Both the position numbers and the translations under genes were made by a program. Under the pieces are notes generated by a model. It ran no database searches. It saw only the letters and a program-made list of their open reading frames with translations, and had not been told where the DNA came from. Positions 11,801-24,200 of a stretch of 64,000 bases of DNA are shown here, in pieces. Position 1 is the first letter of the stretch. Every line of letters begins with the position of its first letter. The stretch lies in assembly GCA_019843655.1 (NCBI GenBank), contig JACDQD010000007.1:8119600-8183599 (forward strand), written 5' to 3'. The stretch comes from Lethocerus indicus. Its lineage: Eukaryota; Arthropoda; Insecta; Hemiptera; Belostomatidae.

Positions 11801-13620
11801 CACAATAGAATAAGTGCAAAACGTTTCTTGAGCGTTTCAATCGACCGGGAATTTTCAGTTCGAAAATACAGGCCGAATCGTTTCGAGGGTCTCGACACGC
11901 GGATTATCACGTCGCTTATCTGCCTCCGCCGTACAGCCGAGTTAAAAAAAACCTCATTGCGCAAAAGAAAACATAAAATGGTCGAAATTCAAACTGGCCC
12001 GTTGCTTTGACTGCTAAACACGCTTCTACGGCTTACCCAATGCGGAAAAATGTTGCGAAACCGGCCAACGGCCGAAACAAGCTTGAAACAGTACAATCAT
12101 AACGGAACTTACAAATAAACATTTCGCAATGAGAAATAGTTTAACGGCTGACCAATTATATACCGGTTCGTTCGTCGGCCGCAGTTCTCGTTTCCACGCA
12201 ATTACGGCACCTTTGGAAACTGCAGTGGGAGAGCCTTGAGGGTTCGAGAGGGTTCAACGGGAAAACCTGTCGCCGATGAATTGGCAAATGGCCTCTCTTC
12301 CTGTTCTATCATCAATCCACAACGTGACCGGGTCATAAATTCGTATCGAATGTGGGACGCTAGGCTTAAAAGTGAGTTCATAAATTGGTTTCCGTTCTCA
12401 AACATATATAACAAAACAAACCTTAATTACCGCAGCAAATAGACAACAAGTTCCTTATACACCATGCAGAAATCTACTCAAGATGCAATTAAAGAAATAT
12501 TGATTTGTTCCATCATTCAGAAAAGAGTGGTATATAAAAAAGGTGCGGTATATCCTCAGGTTATAACTGAAAATAAGAGAAATAGTTATCCGGCGTTATT
12601 TCTTAATAAGTTAAACTAGGTCTGTGTTTAATGGTTAACTCCGGGAGCAGTACAGATTACGGTTAATTGTGGCCCGACCATTATACTAAATGGTTCCATT
12701 ATAGGTAGTATGGCCTAATTTATAATGAGAAGGAACTTGTCCCTGTCAAACAAGTCTCCAGAAAAGAAGTGCCTGTTATCTGAACACATGTTATGCGTTC
12801 ACATGATCTTCATGCCCTTTGAACAACATATAGGTATTGCAGTATTTTGAAATCAATAAATACTCTTAATCTGATTACCTTCGGACACAGAACCATAACT
12901 TGTTACACATATTTGATATTTGTTTCTTTCTTGCAGTGGCATTTTATTTTATTTTATCAAAAGTTATAAAAAGTATATAACCTGAATTTATTGTGTATAT
13001 CACGGAGAACAAGAATGTTCCTTGATTTACTCCAATTATTATAGAAATGAGCAGTTATTAACAGGAGATAGCAAGCGCCCCAAAGTAAATCCTTTCATTC
13101 TAAACTATCCCATCACTTGAAAACTGTAATTCAACAACTTTCCTCCTGTCACCTTCCAGGAAAACCCGAGCGCCGCCTTAAGCGGAAATGGCCACGTGAC
13201 TTCTTACTACCTGAGTAAAGGTAGGGAGCAGAAGTACCATAACTGGTTGGCTTCTCTATCCAACAGTAGGGAAGCAGCTCAATTCCTGCATTTTTTAAGC
13301 AAGGGAGTTTTGCAAAGAAAGTAGAAGGAAGAAGGAAGAGGGTCCTGCCAAAATTAAATTTATTGAGAGTCCTGTACCAACTCAACCAAACTCAATACCA
13401 ACTGTAAACAACATGACTGTATTATTTTGACCTACTGAAACTATCATTCTACCGCCTCTCAACTACTGAGCGCTGCCTCGTTTAGCCTATTTTCTTGCTA
13501 TGAATATACCGCCCATTTATCCTCCACTCCAGGATTCAAAGCCCCTCTCGAGCCATTAGCAGTATAGGGCTCATTCCTCCTGTCGGCTGTCGCTTTTCCG
13601 CCGTCCTCTTCCCGTTCTTT
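8850..13620. other. Non-coding stretch with minor repeats
   Basis: It holds a 29-bp (GA)n at 10063-10091 and a possible antisense B-box near 9896-9912 (CTCGATCCCGGG on the minus strand, one base off consensus). Opposed frames at 11058-11375 and 11258-11587 have no recognisable domain. Confidence 0.4.
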
Positions 13621-13635
13621 ATCCCTCCACAGTGA

Positions 13636-13925
<290 letters not shown>

Positions 13926-14264
13926 AGCAGTAGTTTCTGAAAGACAGAGCCCTGTTATATAATCGGATGGAAACGAGAGCCGAGAGCCCCGGCGTGGGAA
14001 GGGAGAGGGGGTGGGAGCTCTGTGGTCTGATTCGTAACAAAAGGTGTCCATTGTTAGGGAATATAGCACTTTACCGGAGCGGGGAGGAGTGGGGCACAGG
14101 TAGAGGGGAACCAAACCGGGGAAAGGTGAACGACCTCTGGAAACTGGGTTAAGCGAATTAACCGTCGGCACGACTATCGCCAGATAACTTTCCACAGGGC
14201 TCGATTCAATCTGAACCACTTAGAAATACATAATTTATGCGAAACGAACGAGCCTTATCCAACA

Positions 14265-14270
14265 TATAAA
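14265..14270 (+). promoter_or_regulatory. Isolated TATAAA motif
   Basis: TATAAAAGG has an initiator-like TCATTA about 27 bases downstream. The spacing is short, the initiator is imperfect and no start codon with a frame follows, so it is probably fortuitous. Confidence 0.1.
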
Positions 14271-14714
14271 AGGCGTCCATTAAAATGCGTCATTATTAAT
14301 TACTGGGCAGAATATGGCATCTCACTTTAGAAACATTCATCTATTTTACGACACATCCGAGCAATAAAACTATAGTCTCTGGCTGTACGCATATAGTTTA
14401 AGAGCCCAAAACTCTTCCTACTAAGTACTACCTTACGTTATTACACGTAACTTCTTCACGAAATACTATTGCAACCTTTGCTCGTCATGCTCCGAACTGA
14501 GCCAAAATTGATTGATTATGTCGACAGGAAAAAATGGCAGAAATGGCCAGAAATTGTTTCAGTCATCGACTTTATCAACCGAATTGAGGTAGGACCTATG
14601 GATCATCGGGACTGTTATCTGTGGGTGTAAAACAAGAAACATTGAATCGCCGAATTGAGATTGGAATTTCAAAATCATCGTTGATTTATGGTTCTTAAAA
14701 TCAACAGGGCTCCA

Positions 14715-14751
14715 AGCCGAAGGTATCGGGTTCAAGTCCCGGTGGCGGGAA
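14715..14751 (+). repeat. tRNA-like 3' half with perfect B-box (SINE or tRNA fragment)
   Basis: The sequence reads CCAAGCCGAAGGTATC, then GGGTTCAAGTCCCGG, then TGGCGGGA. The B-box GGTTCAAGTCC and its pairing T-arm (CCGGG / CCCGG) are perfect. No A-box or matching 5' half is seen upstream, so it is not a functional tRNA gene. A SINE remnant is the likelier origin. Confidence 0.45.
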
Positions 14752-14759
14752 ATGAATTT

Positions 14760-17370
14760 TCCTTTAATTAGGATTCGTAACATGTTTTATATGCTGACTA
14801 GGGGCGTTCTTGCGGGACTCAATTAGTAGGCAGGAATCCGAACAAGAGAGGTTCTAGTCGGTCGAGACCTTTTTCCGTCTCCTTCGGCAAATAGAGGGGA
14901 CGGCTCGAGGAAACGACAGCAAGACGTGGGTAAACAGAACGGACAGAGCCGAGAGTAAACAGGGGCGGAGGCGCGTCGCAATTTGCATGAGTGCCGGCCA
15001 GAAACTTTACCCCGCGGGCCTTTTGTCTTTTCTCTCCCGTCGAGAGGAAGAGAAAAGAGGGCCCAGCGCGGGCGGAGTCGAGACGGCGAAAAAAAAGAAA
15101 CGAATCCGTAATAACCGGAGCCAGCGCATTATTTCGGTGAGCCGGTGTAGAAAAACTCACTGGGAGGATCCCCGAGAAGGGGGGCCATTTCCTTTACCCG
15201 CACTTGACGACATCTCTGTCCGAGAAAATTATCAAAGCCTCGTCGCTTCTCTCCATTAGGAGAAGGGAAGTCCTCCTCGGTGACGAACGAACATCTCCCG
15301 GTGCCCTCGGCCGATGCATTAGCACAAAGTAGGCCCCCAGAGAAAAGGACTATAATGAATAACGGACCGCATCCAATCTTTTCCCCGGACGTCAAGGTAT
15401 CGCGCCCCCTACCAAGACTAATTTCGGGATAAAAGTTGAAACGTAGGGAAAGCCTGACAGGGAATACACATAATTACCCACATACATTAATATGTAAGTA
15501 CACCTTCGTTATGTACAAAATAAGAAGCCCAAACTCCTGCATTCTGTAACGGGGTATTTGAAACTAATATGTCTGAACAACATTAAAGAAAATAATCTGC
15601 AGTAACTTAGACTGGAGATTCAATAAATTCTCTAATTCACAGTGCGGACTAGGTGACGGCATACTCATGATGTGATCTCACGAAATTAGTTCCAGCTGTT
15701 CATAGAGGACCCCTACAACCATTCACGCACATGTTAATTGCCTGTTTTTTTTTTAGAGAGCGGTATAAATTGAGCTTAGTCAAGAGTTTTAATTTAGTCT
15801 AAAGTGCTCTTCTGAAGAAGGAGAGCTGGAGTTCAGTTTTACGATTAAATAGGATTTCAAAAGAATAACTGATTCTGCGGGCAATTCTAAGAGTGATATC
15901 CGTCCAACTATTACCCTTATAATAATCAATGATAAATACAGAATATGGCCCTTCTTCAAACGTGGCTGAAATAAGTTTTCCGCTAATAGGAGGGCCGAGT
16001 GAAATTGCAAAACCCGGCCGCCAACTTCACTAGATCTACTCCTAAACCGGGGTGGCATTTAGATGGAAGTCCCACCCAAGCCGAGCACCGAGTCCTACTT
16101 TCGGCATTAGGGCTCAGCTTTCTCCTTCTAGATTATGCGGAGCCTGCCTCTTAACTGATATTGGTTTAATATATCGCCATTTGCCGTCTTGACTGGTGAA
16201 AGTTTCATCTGAGGCAAAGGTTCGTGTTTTAAAAACACACTTCCAATAATACCACGCCTCGTGTGCCAATGAACTGAGTCAGCTTTCAGGTTAGGCTGAA
16301 TTCACGCTGAAGAAACATTAATAAGTGCAGTGAACATTTTTCTTATTCATTCAATATTCATCTTCAACATCGTGAATTGTTTGATTCGAAGTTTGTAAGA
16401 CGGATCTTACAAACAGAGCCAACAATTCTTATCGCAGGTAAATAATTTTTTCTAATTTATTAAATAAGAGGTTCGAACTGTTGTCTGTTCGATAACATTA
16501 GTGTAGAAAACCTTATCGGATTACCCTTTGAATACGATGAACCTCTTTCAGATAGTCGCTTATCATTTTTATTCTGAAGACTGGATTTTTATAAAATTCC
16601 TAGAAGAGATATCAAAGCTTCAATAATTAAAGGAAGTTCCACCGACTGGAAACAATATATCAAATCCCTTATTCATTAGTTTCCTTAGTCCTTAGTCTTT
16701 CATAACGTCGTCTGTGAGATCGTGTTCGTCGAAGGAGACGGTAATTTATTTCCGTTTATATGATATGAAGCCGACCGTAAACAACGTTCACATTTGTACT
16801 AGAATGCTGGAAACTAAATCTTCACTGAACAGTACGTATTCTTCAAATAACAGACTTCGTATACCCTGCTGTAGTTACTTAGCGGCAGTAATGAAATAAT
16901 GGACCCCCTCCGTTTTGGACTGAGATTCACCCTCTCTAAGTGGAACTGGTGTAATATTAAATTTGATGTAGTTGGAGCGGCCGAAGGTTGACTCCAATTT
17001 GCTGGGTAAAGGGGTTGCGCTTAGCTACCCACCACACCGCTTCTTCTTCCTCCCATCCACCAAGCGCGATAATGCCGAATTTATTTGTCCCATCAATATC
17101 CTCCCACCCAACTTCTAATCTCCCGATGGAAACGCCCATTACTGACACATCCTGACGGTATAAACTTCCTTCTAAACATTTTCGCAGCGCGGGCAAATGC
17201 ATTATGTTTTCGGAGCAAAACCTCTACGGTGCGGAGTATTCATTTATCAGCGGGTAGCTAGAATCTGAAATTCCCAAATTCGAGACTACCAATTGGACCG
17301 ATAAAGTACATGTGCACATATCTAGCATTATATGGAATAAATAATTTAAAAACATTGTATGTAAAATCTC
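14760..17370. other. Non-coding stretch without recognised genes
   Basis: A GC-rich patch at 14980-15300 carries opposed short frames. A minus-strand frame at 16957-17202 (81 codons, with a WEEEEAVWW segment) looks protein-like but has no recognised homology or splice context. Confidence 0.4.
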
Positions 17371-17377
17371 TATCCGC

Positions 17378-17452
17378 TGTGTCCTCTCGCTAGTTTGGTC
17401 TTTTGCTACACTGTTTTCGGGCGCTCTCCGTCTTCATTAGCTGTCAGATTTA
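17378..17452 (+). mobile_element. Fragment of the foldback element terminal repeat
   Basis: The sequence CCTCTCGCTAGTTTGGTC followed by TTTTGCTA, TTTTCGG and CTTCATTAGC matches, with substitutions, the left terminus of the elements near 28.0 and 40.5 kb. Only one terminus is present. Confidence 0.55.
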
Positions 17453-17724
17453 AATACTGCGAAATATTTAAAGAAAGCGTAACTAGACAGATTGGATGAA
17501 TGAGAATACGTGATAGACTGAAACCTAGAGTATATACTTTCTTCATCGATGGAACCACGAAGAATTGGGCCCGAATCCAAACTATATTCTCCCGCAATCC
17601 GTCCCGTAATCCAAATGTGGCCCCCCTAAATCATGTGTTAAGTCGCGACCAGCTTATGACCACGTGAGTGAAACCCATTCATTACAGGCCGGCCGGAACG
17701 TCACGAAGACACCTGCAACCGTGG

Positions 17725-17940
<216 letters not shown>

Positions 17941-18506
17941 TCTCATCCCCAAGGCAAAACCGCCCCCTCCAGAGCACCCCTTGATAATGGCCATTAACGG
18001 TAATAGATCTCACCCTTTATGTATGGGGACGAGGGACGGAAGATAATTCACTTAGTTGGAGCTCCCCAAATTATTAGGCTAACGTTGTCAATAGCATGAC
18101 CAATAATTTCCACAGGATTGAGTCTACGTCGCCATGGTTTCAATTGACATAATGCGTGGATAATCTTCATAAGATAAGAGATTGTCTACATTAAATGTGA
18201 AGTGACAACAATGCTTTAAGAATACCACAGAATGAATACGCAGAATACTATGCATTGAATGAAATGCGATTCTCGCAGTGTAACTAGATATAATAGAAGT
18301 ACTTCATATATCGATCTCATTGTAATTTATAAAAGGAAACTTTTAAGGCATCCTGTCAATTCAAACAGTAGTATCGTGTCCTCACGAGGACAAAAACAGC
18401 AGCATTCGGTTAACTGAACGTGCAGAAACAAGAACGGACTTTCTGAGATACTCTCACAGGAATTCTCTTCCCTTCGGAAAAGACGCTTTTTCTCGCACAA
18501 GACTGT

Positions 18507-18522
18507 TTTTTTTTTTTTTTTT
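18507..18522 (+). repeat. Poly(T) run
   Basis: About 16 consecutive T. It could be the tail of a minus-strand retroposed sequence, but no target-site duplication was made out. Confidence 0.7.
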
Positions 18523-19452
18523 AGAAAAAGGAGGAAGCCCATCCTCTGGAACTTAAAGGCCATCCGATCGGAAATTAAATTTCTGGCAGAATGTGGCGGA
18601 AAAAGGCGGCGGGACAGTTTTTCAAGACCTCCCATTCAGGAGTAGAAACTTACTTCGAGTGACGCGGTTACGTTCTGTGAGAAAACTGACCGTGCGAAAC
18701 ATAATCAAAATAAGTGTCAAGCTGGATATTTCATTCCCGTACCTGCCTAATTACAGCGGTTTTCAGCATCTAAAGAGTAATCGTAAATATTCCAAATCGG
18801 ATTCCTTCGACATCCCCCCCCTCCCTACCAGCAACGCGGCTACGAGAGAAACGTGCCCCTTCGACTGGCGGAAAGGGAGAGTATAGGCAACCGTATTCAA
18901 GGCGAACTGCCGCCCATTTGTTTATATTTACCGGACTGACCTCTCCGCCAATTAAAATGTAAATTGAACTACCCGAAGGTCTGCCCGGTAACTGTGAGCT
19001 TCCGCGTTAGCCGGCTGCGAAGACTACTAGAATTTCAGAATGCTCCCATTTGCCTTCGGGTAAATTGGACCTAGCCGGAATTTCAAATACGGAATTTCCT
19101 GGAGTAAATCAATCCCGGAATAAGAAATTGCCGAGATAAAGAACGATCAGGAATCGATGCGGAGAATATTTTTGTATCTAACCGCATTTATTTCTCACAT
19201 TGTCACTTCCATTGATTTGAACGGATTCACGAATCGTTCACCGCTGTCGTTGTTGTAATATTAGAATAGACTCAATCTTAAATGAGTCTGTTCGTAGTCA
19301 CACACCACAAAGGAGAGTTATCGGCGGGCTACAAGGACGACAAAGGGGACGAATATTAAAATTGACCAATTCAACCCAATGAGCGCAAAATGAGAGATAA
19401 TGCCCCGTCCTTGAGCTAACCGCCGGTCGCTATGACCACTAAATAAAAACGG

Positions 19453-19454
<2 letters not shown>

Positions 19455-19513
<59 letters not shown>
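19455..19513 (+). repeat. (TA)n microsatellite
   Basis: About 59 bp of uninterrupted alternating AT. Confidence 0.98.
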
Positions 19514-19515
<2 letters not shown>

Positions 19516-20777
19516 CGATTCGTGTGCCACAAGCCTGGGCACGTGAAGCCCGCTAAGTTCACTCTGTTCCCACAATTACCTCTTCTTGCACAGGGCACCC
19601 ATTATTACCGTTTAAAAAGGGTTAAAAAGACCCAAAAGAATTGTGTCCGTTGTAGCATAACTATTTAAATTCTTTCTCAAATTCAGAAATTGTTTGCGAA
19701 CTATTTTCACCTGGTAATTTCCGCCTCTTCCTGTAGTTAAGTCCCGAGAATACAATTGGAAGAGTTCATACCATTCCCACGGGTGAACTCGCAGAGCTCC
19801 TGTTCAACGATCGGGACTGGGTACGTCCTCCTAACTTAGGTACCGTTAAGACCCGGTTTCATGTGGCATTTAAGCCAAAAGGGGGATATTCTTATGCAAA
19901 TACTTATTATCGAGATACGAAATAAATAATTTTTGAAATACCTCAAGCAATACTACAACATACATTTCAGTGAGATTAACAAATATTATCTATTTATGAA
20001 AGATGAGGGATTGCAGGTACTTAATACAATATTGCAAATATCTTGTGAAAAAGTTGTAATAATGGCGGGGTCATGGGAGGAAACAACAATTCTCTTTCAC
20101 GAACAAAACTATACCTACATAGCGTTTATAAAATTATGAAATTTTTGGATTAAATGAGCGATAATGTCTACTGTATTCCTAAAACGAGTAACAATGAAAG
20201 ATTCTTTGAAAATTCCTTTTTTTACATAGTCCGTCGTTAATGTAATGGCAAATATTAATATTAGTTAGCTATATATAATAATTATCACTGATGACGGCGT
20301 CAAAGCACACTTTGAGTCAAAGCCGACATAAGATCCGAGTCGGGGTGGCCGAGGAGGGACTGTAAAAGACGTGAAACTGAATCACTCTGAAATCGGTCCA
20401 CCAAGAGGACGGCGTAAGACGACACTTCACGGGAGCCACACTTGGGAAAGGGAGGCCTAAAGGGGGCACACATGGCCGCCACTCGGGGCAACCCACCAAG
20501 GACAGCAACGATATCGGGTAACTCCTATTACATTCACAGTGCTACTATTACGGGTTAACGTTGAACATCTATTGACGCCTAGTAGTCCGCTGTTACCTGC
20601 TGACACTCAAAGTATACCTAACACGCCGCTCATTTATAATTTAGTACTAAAAGAAAGAGCCTAGCTTCGGACTAGCAGGAGGTATATAAAACTCGAGACT
20701 ATGTAAAATAACATATTTAATAGATTTCGGGGCTCCGGAGTTTTCGTAATATTACAAACAAATTGTAGATAAATTGT

Positions 20778-20783
20778 ACTCAC
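20778..20783 (-). promoter_or_regulatory. 5' splice site after the Spen exon
   Basis: The minus strand reads CACGG followed by GTGAGTAC, a close match to the donor consensus. Reading through gives a stop (GGG TGA) one codon later, so splicing here is needed to continue the Spen frame. The intron is phase 2. Confidence 0.8.
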
Positions 20784-21185
20784 CCGTGAGAGAACCTCGT
20801 AGCGGTGGTGGTGGTGCCAGTGTTGGTGGGAGTAGGGGTGCCTCCGTAGAGGGAAGCGGTGCCGGAACCGCCGCTTCCGCCTCCACCGGGGGCGGTCGCC
20901 GTCGAACTGCCGGGTATGGCGGCCGGTTCGTGGTACTCGGTGGTGAGCACGCGCTCGTCGAGCTTCTGCTCGCTATGGTGGGCCTTAGCGGCGGACTTGA
21001 TATCCATGAAGGATACGGTGGCGCAAAGCCCGGTGTTTCCACCGCTCCCCGAAGAACCTCCTCCACCTCCACTTGACGAGACCCCGTTTCCGCTACTGCC
21101 TCCACTCCCGCCGCCGCCTCCACCGCCTCCACCCTCGTCATCCTTACTTCTCGGGAGGATCTTGACGCTTTGCACTCGACCATAT
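20784..21185 (-). CDS. spen: Internal exon of Split ends (Spen/SHARP family), second half of RRM1
   Basis: Spen proteins are large nuclear co-regulators with N-terminal RRMs and a C-terminal SPOC domain. The exon opens with one base that completes an Arg codon, then reads YGRVQSVKILPRSKDDE, matching the RRM1 block after 'EHFK' in Spen/SHARP. A Gly/Ser run of about 35 residues follows. Then comes the beta3/RNP1 region LCATVSFMD, helix 2 IKSAAKAHHSEQ and beta4 LDERVLTTEYHEP, and a Gly/Ser/Thr-rich tail ending FSHG. RNP1 is atypical, as in other Spen RRM1 domains. The start is set by a 3' splice site (TTTTTGTTTAG) and the end by GTGAGT, with a stop codon just beyond. The length is 402 nt and both flanking introns are phase 2. 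The first half of RRM1 and all later domains lie outside the window or were not recognised. The family call is strong; orthology rests on this one exon. Confidence 0.88.
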
Positions 21186-21200
21186 CTAAACAAAAATTAA
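21186..21200 (-). promoter_or_regulatory. 3' splice site before the Spen exon
   Basis: The minus strand reads TTAATTTTTGTTTAG directly before ATATGGTCGAG. The T-rich tract ending in AG, and the exact restart of the conserved GRVQSVKIL block after it, fix the exon start. TTAAT within the tract could act as a branch site, although it is close to the AG. Confidence 0.75.
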
Positions 21201-21209
21201 CGATATAAG

Positions 21210-24200
21210 TATACTTGTAGACTACGTGATTTAAATATACCAGAAACATAGAAATATTAATTTAATAAAATAAGATAAAAATCTCTCTCATATCTGAGAA
21301 AATATTTCAGCATTAAGACGCATTTGAAGGTATTTGCAACGGACACTAACATGATAACATAGATCACCGACAAAGAATTAAATATAAAAGTGAGAAAATG
21401 TCCAAAAAACAAAAGGGGACATTATATCTAAGGTTTCTTTGTCCGACAAACGAGATAAAATGCGATTATTCGACCCATTCCGCATAGTGACGTAACCAGG
21501 GGGCGGATCTGGAGGGTTGTTACGCTCGTGGATCGTAACGCTGTTTTTCATTTCGAATTTATTGGTACCGCACGCATCGGTATCCTATAGTCTATGCTAT
21601 CCCCGACCCACAATCCCCCTCGGGACTAGGAACGTGACCAAGGAAGCAATATCCTCTTTTCAACGACTCCAGGGTAATTTTGTGGTCTTCGACTCAGACC
21701 ACATCCAAAAGCAATCCAAACACTGTAATGCGGCCGCCTAATAACCGAATGTGGAACGATAGCCCCCCCCCCCACCCGTAGGCACGATCCGCGTCGTCGG
21801 TGCGGTTTCTTCGGACTAATAACGGGCGAAGATTTGTTTCCAAAGTCAGATGCATTCATGTCAGTTTTCAAATCGAAGATTGTAAAATGCTAATTACTAG
21901 TACTTAGAATGAAATAATTTTTTTTCGCATCTTTGTTAGGCCTTTATTCGAAACTGATTCGTAATGAACTTCAGAAGGAAACAGTTCGACCTGTACCCTT
22001 CGGATCACAATTACACCTATAAATATTGCCTATACAGGCAAGGTAATAGAGAAAGAGAAACGGTGGGAGGAGGACAGAAAGAGAGAAAATACTGTTAACC
22101 GTGGTAAAAACTGGCCGCAACGTAATACGTGTTTCTGTCCGAGGTCCTTCTTAAGCCGAGGCTTGGAACTTTCGCGGTTTACAAGAGCGAGACTGCGGTC
22201 TTTCGACTACTGCGGGAAGGGGGTGCTCCTCCGATAATTGCCCATAACTTCCCACCCCCGTCACTCATTTCGTAAGAAATAATATCGGTTTTTGTTAACG
22301 CCATATTCGCAGCACGCACAGACCTTAAAATATTACATAGTACCTTTCCAAAATCAGCTGTTGCCTCTAATAATCGGTCCGATAATAACGCGATTAATTC
22401 AAGTCTCATAATAGTGTCCAATCGAGAATAAACGCTTTATTATAATAATGAAACTCAATTTGGAAAGTTCATCTCTTCCTGGAATGGAAGCTGAAGTTTT
22501 AATTACGTGTTGGAAAACGTCCAACGCGACTATCTATCAGAGGAGGGAGTTTCATTAATCAAATAGCCCCTGGTACAATGGGGCCGTCAAACTCTCGAAT
22601 AAACCTGTCCGACGTGTTCATTACGAGCGACGTCCCTCCCTCTCCCTCTCTCTCTCTCTCTCTTAAGTTCTTAATGGGCTGCCTGAACAACAATATCTGG
22701 GATGATCGACGAAATACACGGATATTCTTGGTTGGATGAAATCGGTAGCATTGCTGCCGAGGGAGAGAAGAACATTGAAAGACCAACGTAGCCGAAGACC
22801 ATTAAAAAAGTGTGCAAAAAGAAAATGGAAGCCTCGCTTGAAATAATATACATCGTATACCGGCTGGATGAACAGATCATGGCCACGTTTACGGGAGCAG
22901 AGCGATGTAGCTCCGATGACCACGGGCCCGGAACCGGAACTACGGTTCCGGCCTGTAGAATTAACCTTTTATGAACGAATTCACTTAGTCGGCATCAATA
23001 AACCAGTCGGTTCCAAACTGGATACGGCGTAGCAGGTACTTGCGCCCATCAAAATACCATCCTGACCACTGCCTCAACTATTCAATAATGCGGCCAAATC
23101 GTCGTCTGGTCAAAGATTACAATAGTTGAACTCTCAATGCAATAGACTTTAAAAATGTTCATCGTAATATCAATTCTGATACGGGATGAGCTTGTTGCAG
23201 CGGAACATATGCGACAAAATTGGAGGGGAAACTGAAACGCCTGCATAAGTCTCCGAGACTATTTAAAACTGACCTTGCCATGTCCGTCCCAAAGGACAGA
23301 ACGTTTTCTGCGGATAATATCAGGAAGCGTTACATAATTTATCCAATTACGCGCATCCTCCATATAAACGGTGTCCGTCTCTCTTCCGACCACCGCTTTT
23401 TCAGATTTACTCGTCGCTTATTTTCATTGCTTCAATTTACTCTATAAGTGAAATTTTCAATAGAAAAATATGAGATATATGACGGACGTTTCTTAAAACG
23501 GCCACACATGAAGGATTGGTTGCAAGCAACATAATAAATAATTATGAAACTGGATCTGAATTTGTTCTATATCTCCCCACCCAACATTAAAACCCAGAAA
23601 AAGCAGAATTATTAATTAAAAAGAATTAATAACTAATCAGCGCGATTTTTGCAATGCTTTAAGTCGCGTATTTTATACAGTCTGTCGGAGGTATTTTTCG
23701 CTTATTTTTCTTTCACATCTTACGTAAGTTTGTGCTCCCTCCAACAAGCGCCGAGTTGCGAAACCACCGGTGTGATTCAGAATTCAAGGAACACGTTCAA
23801 AGAAAAAACTCGTCGCCGCTCATTAGTCCTTCACGAAACTTTTTACCACTGTACAGATAATTATAGGGAGCTAATTATCTATCGTAAAATGCGTTCATAA
23901 TCGATGTGTTTTATAATACCTTCGTAACTACTGAATCCACTACTTCTACTTCTGTGGCTATTGATAAACTACAGTAATTGTTTAAATAATTTTGCTATTA
24001 GGTTTATCTGAACCACCACAGACATCCAAAAGACCCATTTCAATTGTATCTCTATAATTCGAATATTTCATTTACTATTATCGGTTTTCTGAATTGTCCG
24101 AAAATTGCCAACGGCCAAACGACCCCGAAACCGAGCAGGCGAAAGTCAACATGGAGAATCCAGAAAAATGCAGAGGATATCCAGGCGGCCATGGTGGCAG

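Noticed and set aside
14265..14295. TATA plus initiator core promoter
   Set aside because: The spacing is about 27 bases and the initiator ends in A rather than a pyrimidine. No start codon with a frame follows.
14700..14760. A functional tRNA gene
   Set aside because: Only the T-arm half is present. There is no acceptor-stem partner and no A-box.
16425..16445. Plus-strand TTCTTATCGCAG followed by GTAAAT
   Set aside because: It resembles a ratchet site on the opposite strand, but the pyrimidine tract is broken and GTAAAT is a weak donor.
20774..21200. Plus-strand frames overlapping the Spen exon
   Set aside because: They are Pro/Ser/Gly-rich antisense shadows of the Gly/Ser-coding exon. 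The conserved RRM sequence is only on the minus strand.
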